The translations under genes were made by a program, and so were the position numbers. From NCBI RefSeq assembly GCF_902489465.1, contig NZ_CABTZZ010000046.1:1-13564 (forward strand): DNA of 13,564 nucleotides, written 5' to 3'. Positions 13,271-13,564 of this stretch are shown here, one piece after another. The DNA comes from an uncultured Varibaculum sp. Lineage in GTDB: Bacteria; Actinomycetota; Actinomycetes; Actinomycetales; Actinomycetaceae. The notes under the pieces are model-generated. The model saw only the letters and a program-made list of their open reading frames with translations. It was not told the origin of the DNA and did no database searches. Position 1 is the first letter of the stretch; each line of letters opens with the position of its first letter.

Positions 13271-13564
13271 ATGGCAAAAACAGCTAACTTGTATACGCGT
13301 ATTGATCCAGAGTTAAAAGAGCAGGCAGAGCATATATTGAATTCTTTGGGTCTTCCTCCTTCTAGTGCTATCACCATGTTTTATAAGCAGGTGGTTTTAC
13401 AGCAGGGACTTCCTTTCAATGTAAAGCTCAATTACAGAGAGCCGCTAGATATAGGCTCCATGACAAAAAATGAATTGCAAGCAGAGCTGGGGAAAGGCTA
13501 TCAGTCAGTGCTATCTGGGGATGCGAAACCGGCAAACGAAGTATTTGAATCTTTGCACAAGGAA
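13271..13564 (+). CDS. RelB/DinJ family antitoxin (3' end outside window)
   Basis: Ninety-eight codons are open from ATG at 13271 to the window edge without a stop. The N-terminus AKTANLYTRIDPELKEQAE, followed by ILNSLGLPPSSAITMFYKQVVLQQGLPF, is the ribbon-helix-helix pattern of RelB/DinJ antitoxins: a beta-strand with alternating polar residues for DNA contact, then two helices and the LPF signature. The later part (about 55-98) would be the toxin-wrapping region; it is longer than E. coli DinJ (86 residues). AGGGAG (13258-13263) seven bases upstream supports the start. A RelE/YafQ-type mRNA-cleaving toxin gene is expected just downstream but lies outside the window. Codons are visibly A+T-richer than in the preceding genes, which suggests horizontal acquisition. 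Confidence 0.88.
   Translation, partial: MAKTANLYTRIDPELKEQAEHILNSLGLPPSSAITMFYKQVVLQQGLPFNVKLNYREPLDIGSMTKNELQAELGKGYQSVLSGDAKPANEVFESLHKE

Noticed and set aside
1..13564. CRISPR arrays, tRNA or rRNA genes, insertion sequences
   Set aside because: No regularly spaced repeats, tRNA-like cloverleaf, rRNA-like sequence, transposase frame or IS-type terminal repeats were found when reading both strands.

Overview
The window reads as a chromosomal segment of an actinobacterium of moderate G+C, most likely in the Actinomycetaceae (Varibaculum/Mobiluncus/Actinomyces-like). The genus is a guess. The main evidence is gene order: from DUF4193 to the TrmA-type methyltransferase, the order and orientation match the block that Mycobacterium tuberculosis carries between roughly Rv2699c and Rv2689c (recalled, not searched). 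A SepH gene and a ParC-type topoisomerase subunit sit beside it, as in other Actinobacteria.

Layout. Positions 3-374 (+) are the C-terminal end of a cell-wall-anchored surface protein with an unusual LRKTG sorting motif, followed by a strong hairpin terminator (425-463). Positions 599-3178 (-) encode ParC. Divergent from it at 3246-4415 (+) is an alkaline-phosphatase-superfamily phosphodiesterase, which converges on sepH (4455-5756, -). From a shared divergent promoter region (5757-5924), a tightly packed four-gene operon runs rightward: DUF4193 zinc ribbon (5925-6227), DUF3710 (6237-6968), an OB-fold protein (6968-7300) and the membrane protein DUF3159 (7293-8039). It ends at a CTAG that also supplies the stop codon of ceoC. 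The RCK/TrkA pair ceoB-ceoC (9404-8739 and 8737-8036, -) is divergent from a KimA-like K+ permease (9494-11662, +), which is followed by a TRAM/TrmA-type RNA methyltransferase (11680-13086, +). The conserved block ends there. The last ~480 bases are visibly more A+T-rich and carry a promoter/operator-like region and the start of a RelB/DinJ antitoxin gene (13271 to the window edge).

How the genes may work together. CeoB and CeoC are nucleotide-binding regulatory subunits without a TrkH/TrkG pore in the window. The only K+-transporter-like protein present is the divergent permease, so a K+ uptake module is the simplest reading. ParC (chromosome decatenation) and SepH (FtsZ activation) belong to chromosome segregation and division. 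The DUF4193-DUF3710-OB-DUF3159 operon is conserved in Actinobacteria but has no known function.

Most noteworthy points: an Asp-to-Asn change at a probable K+-site residue of the permease; an in-frame low-complexity insert in the methyltransferase; identical PAQED tails on both TrkA proteins; the absence of dut from its usual slot; and the A+T-rich toxin-antitoxin edge.
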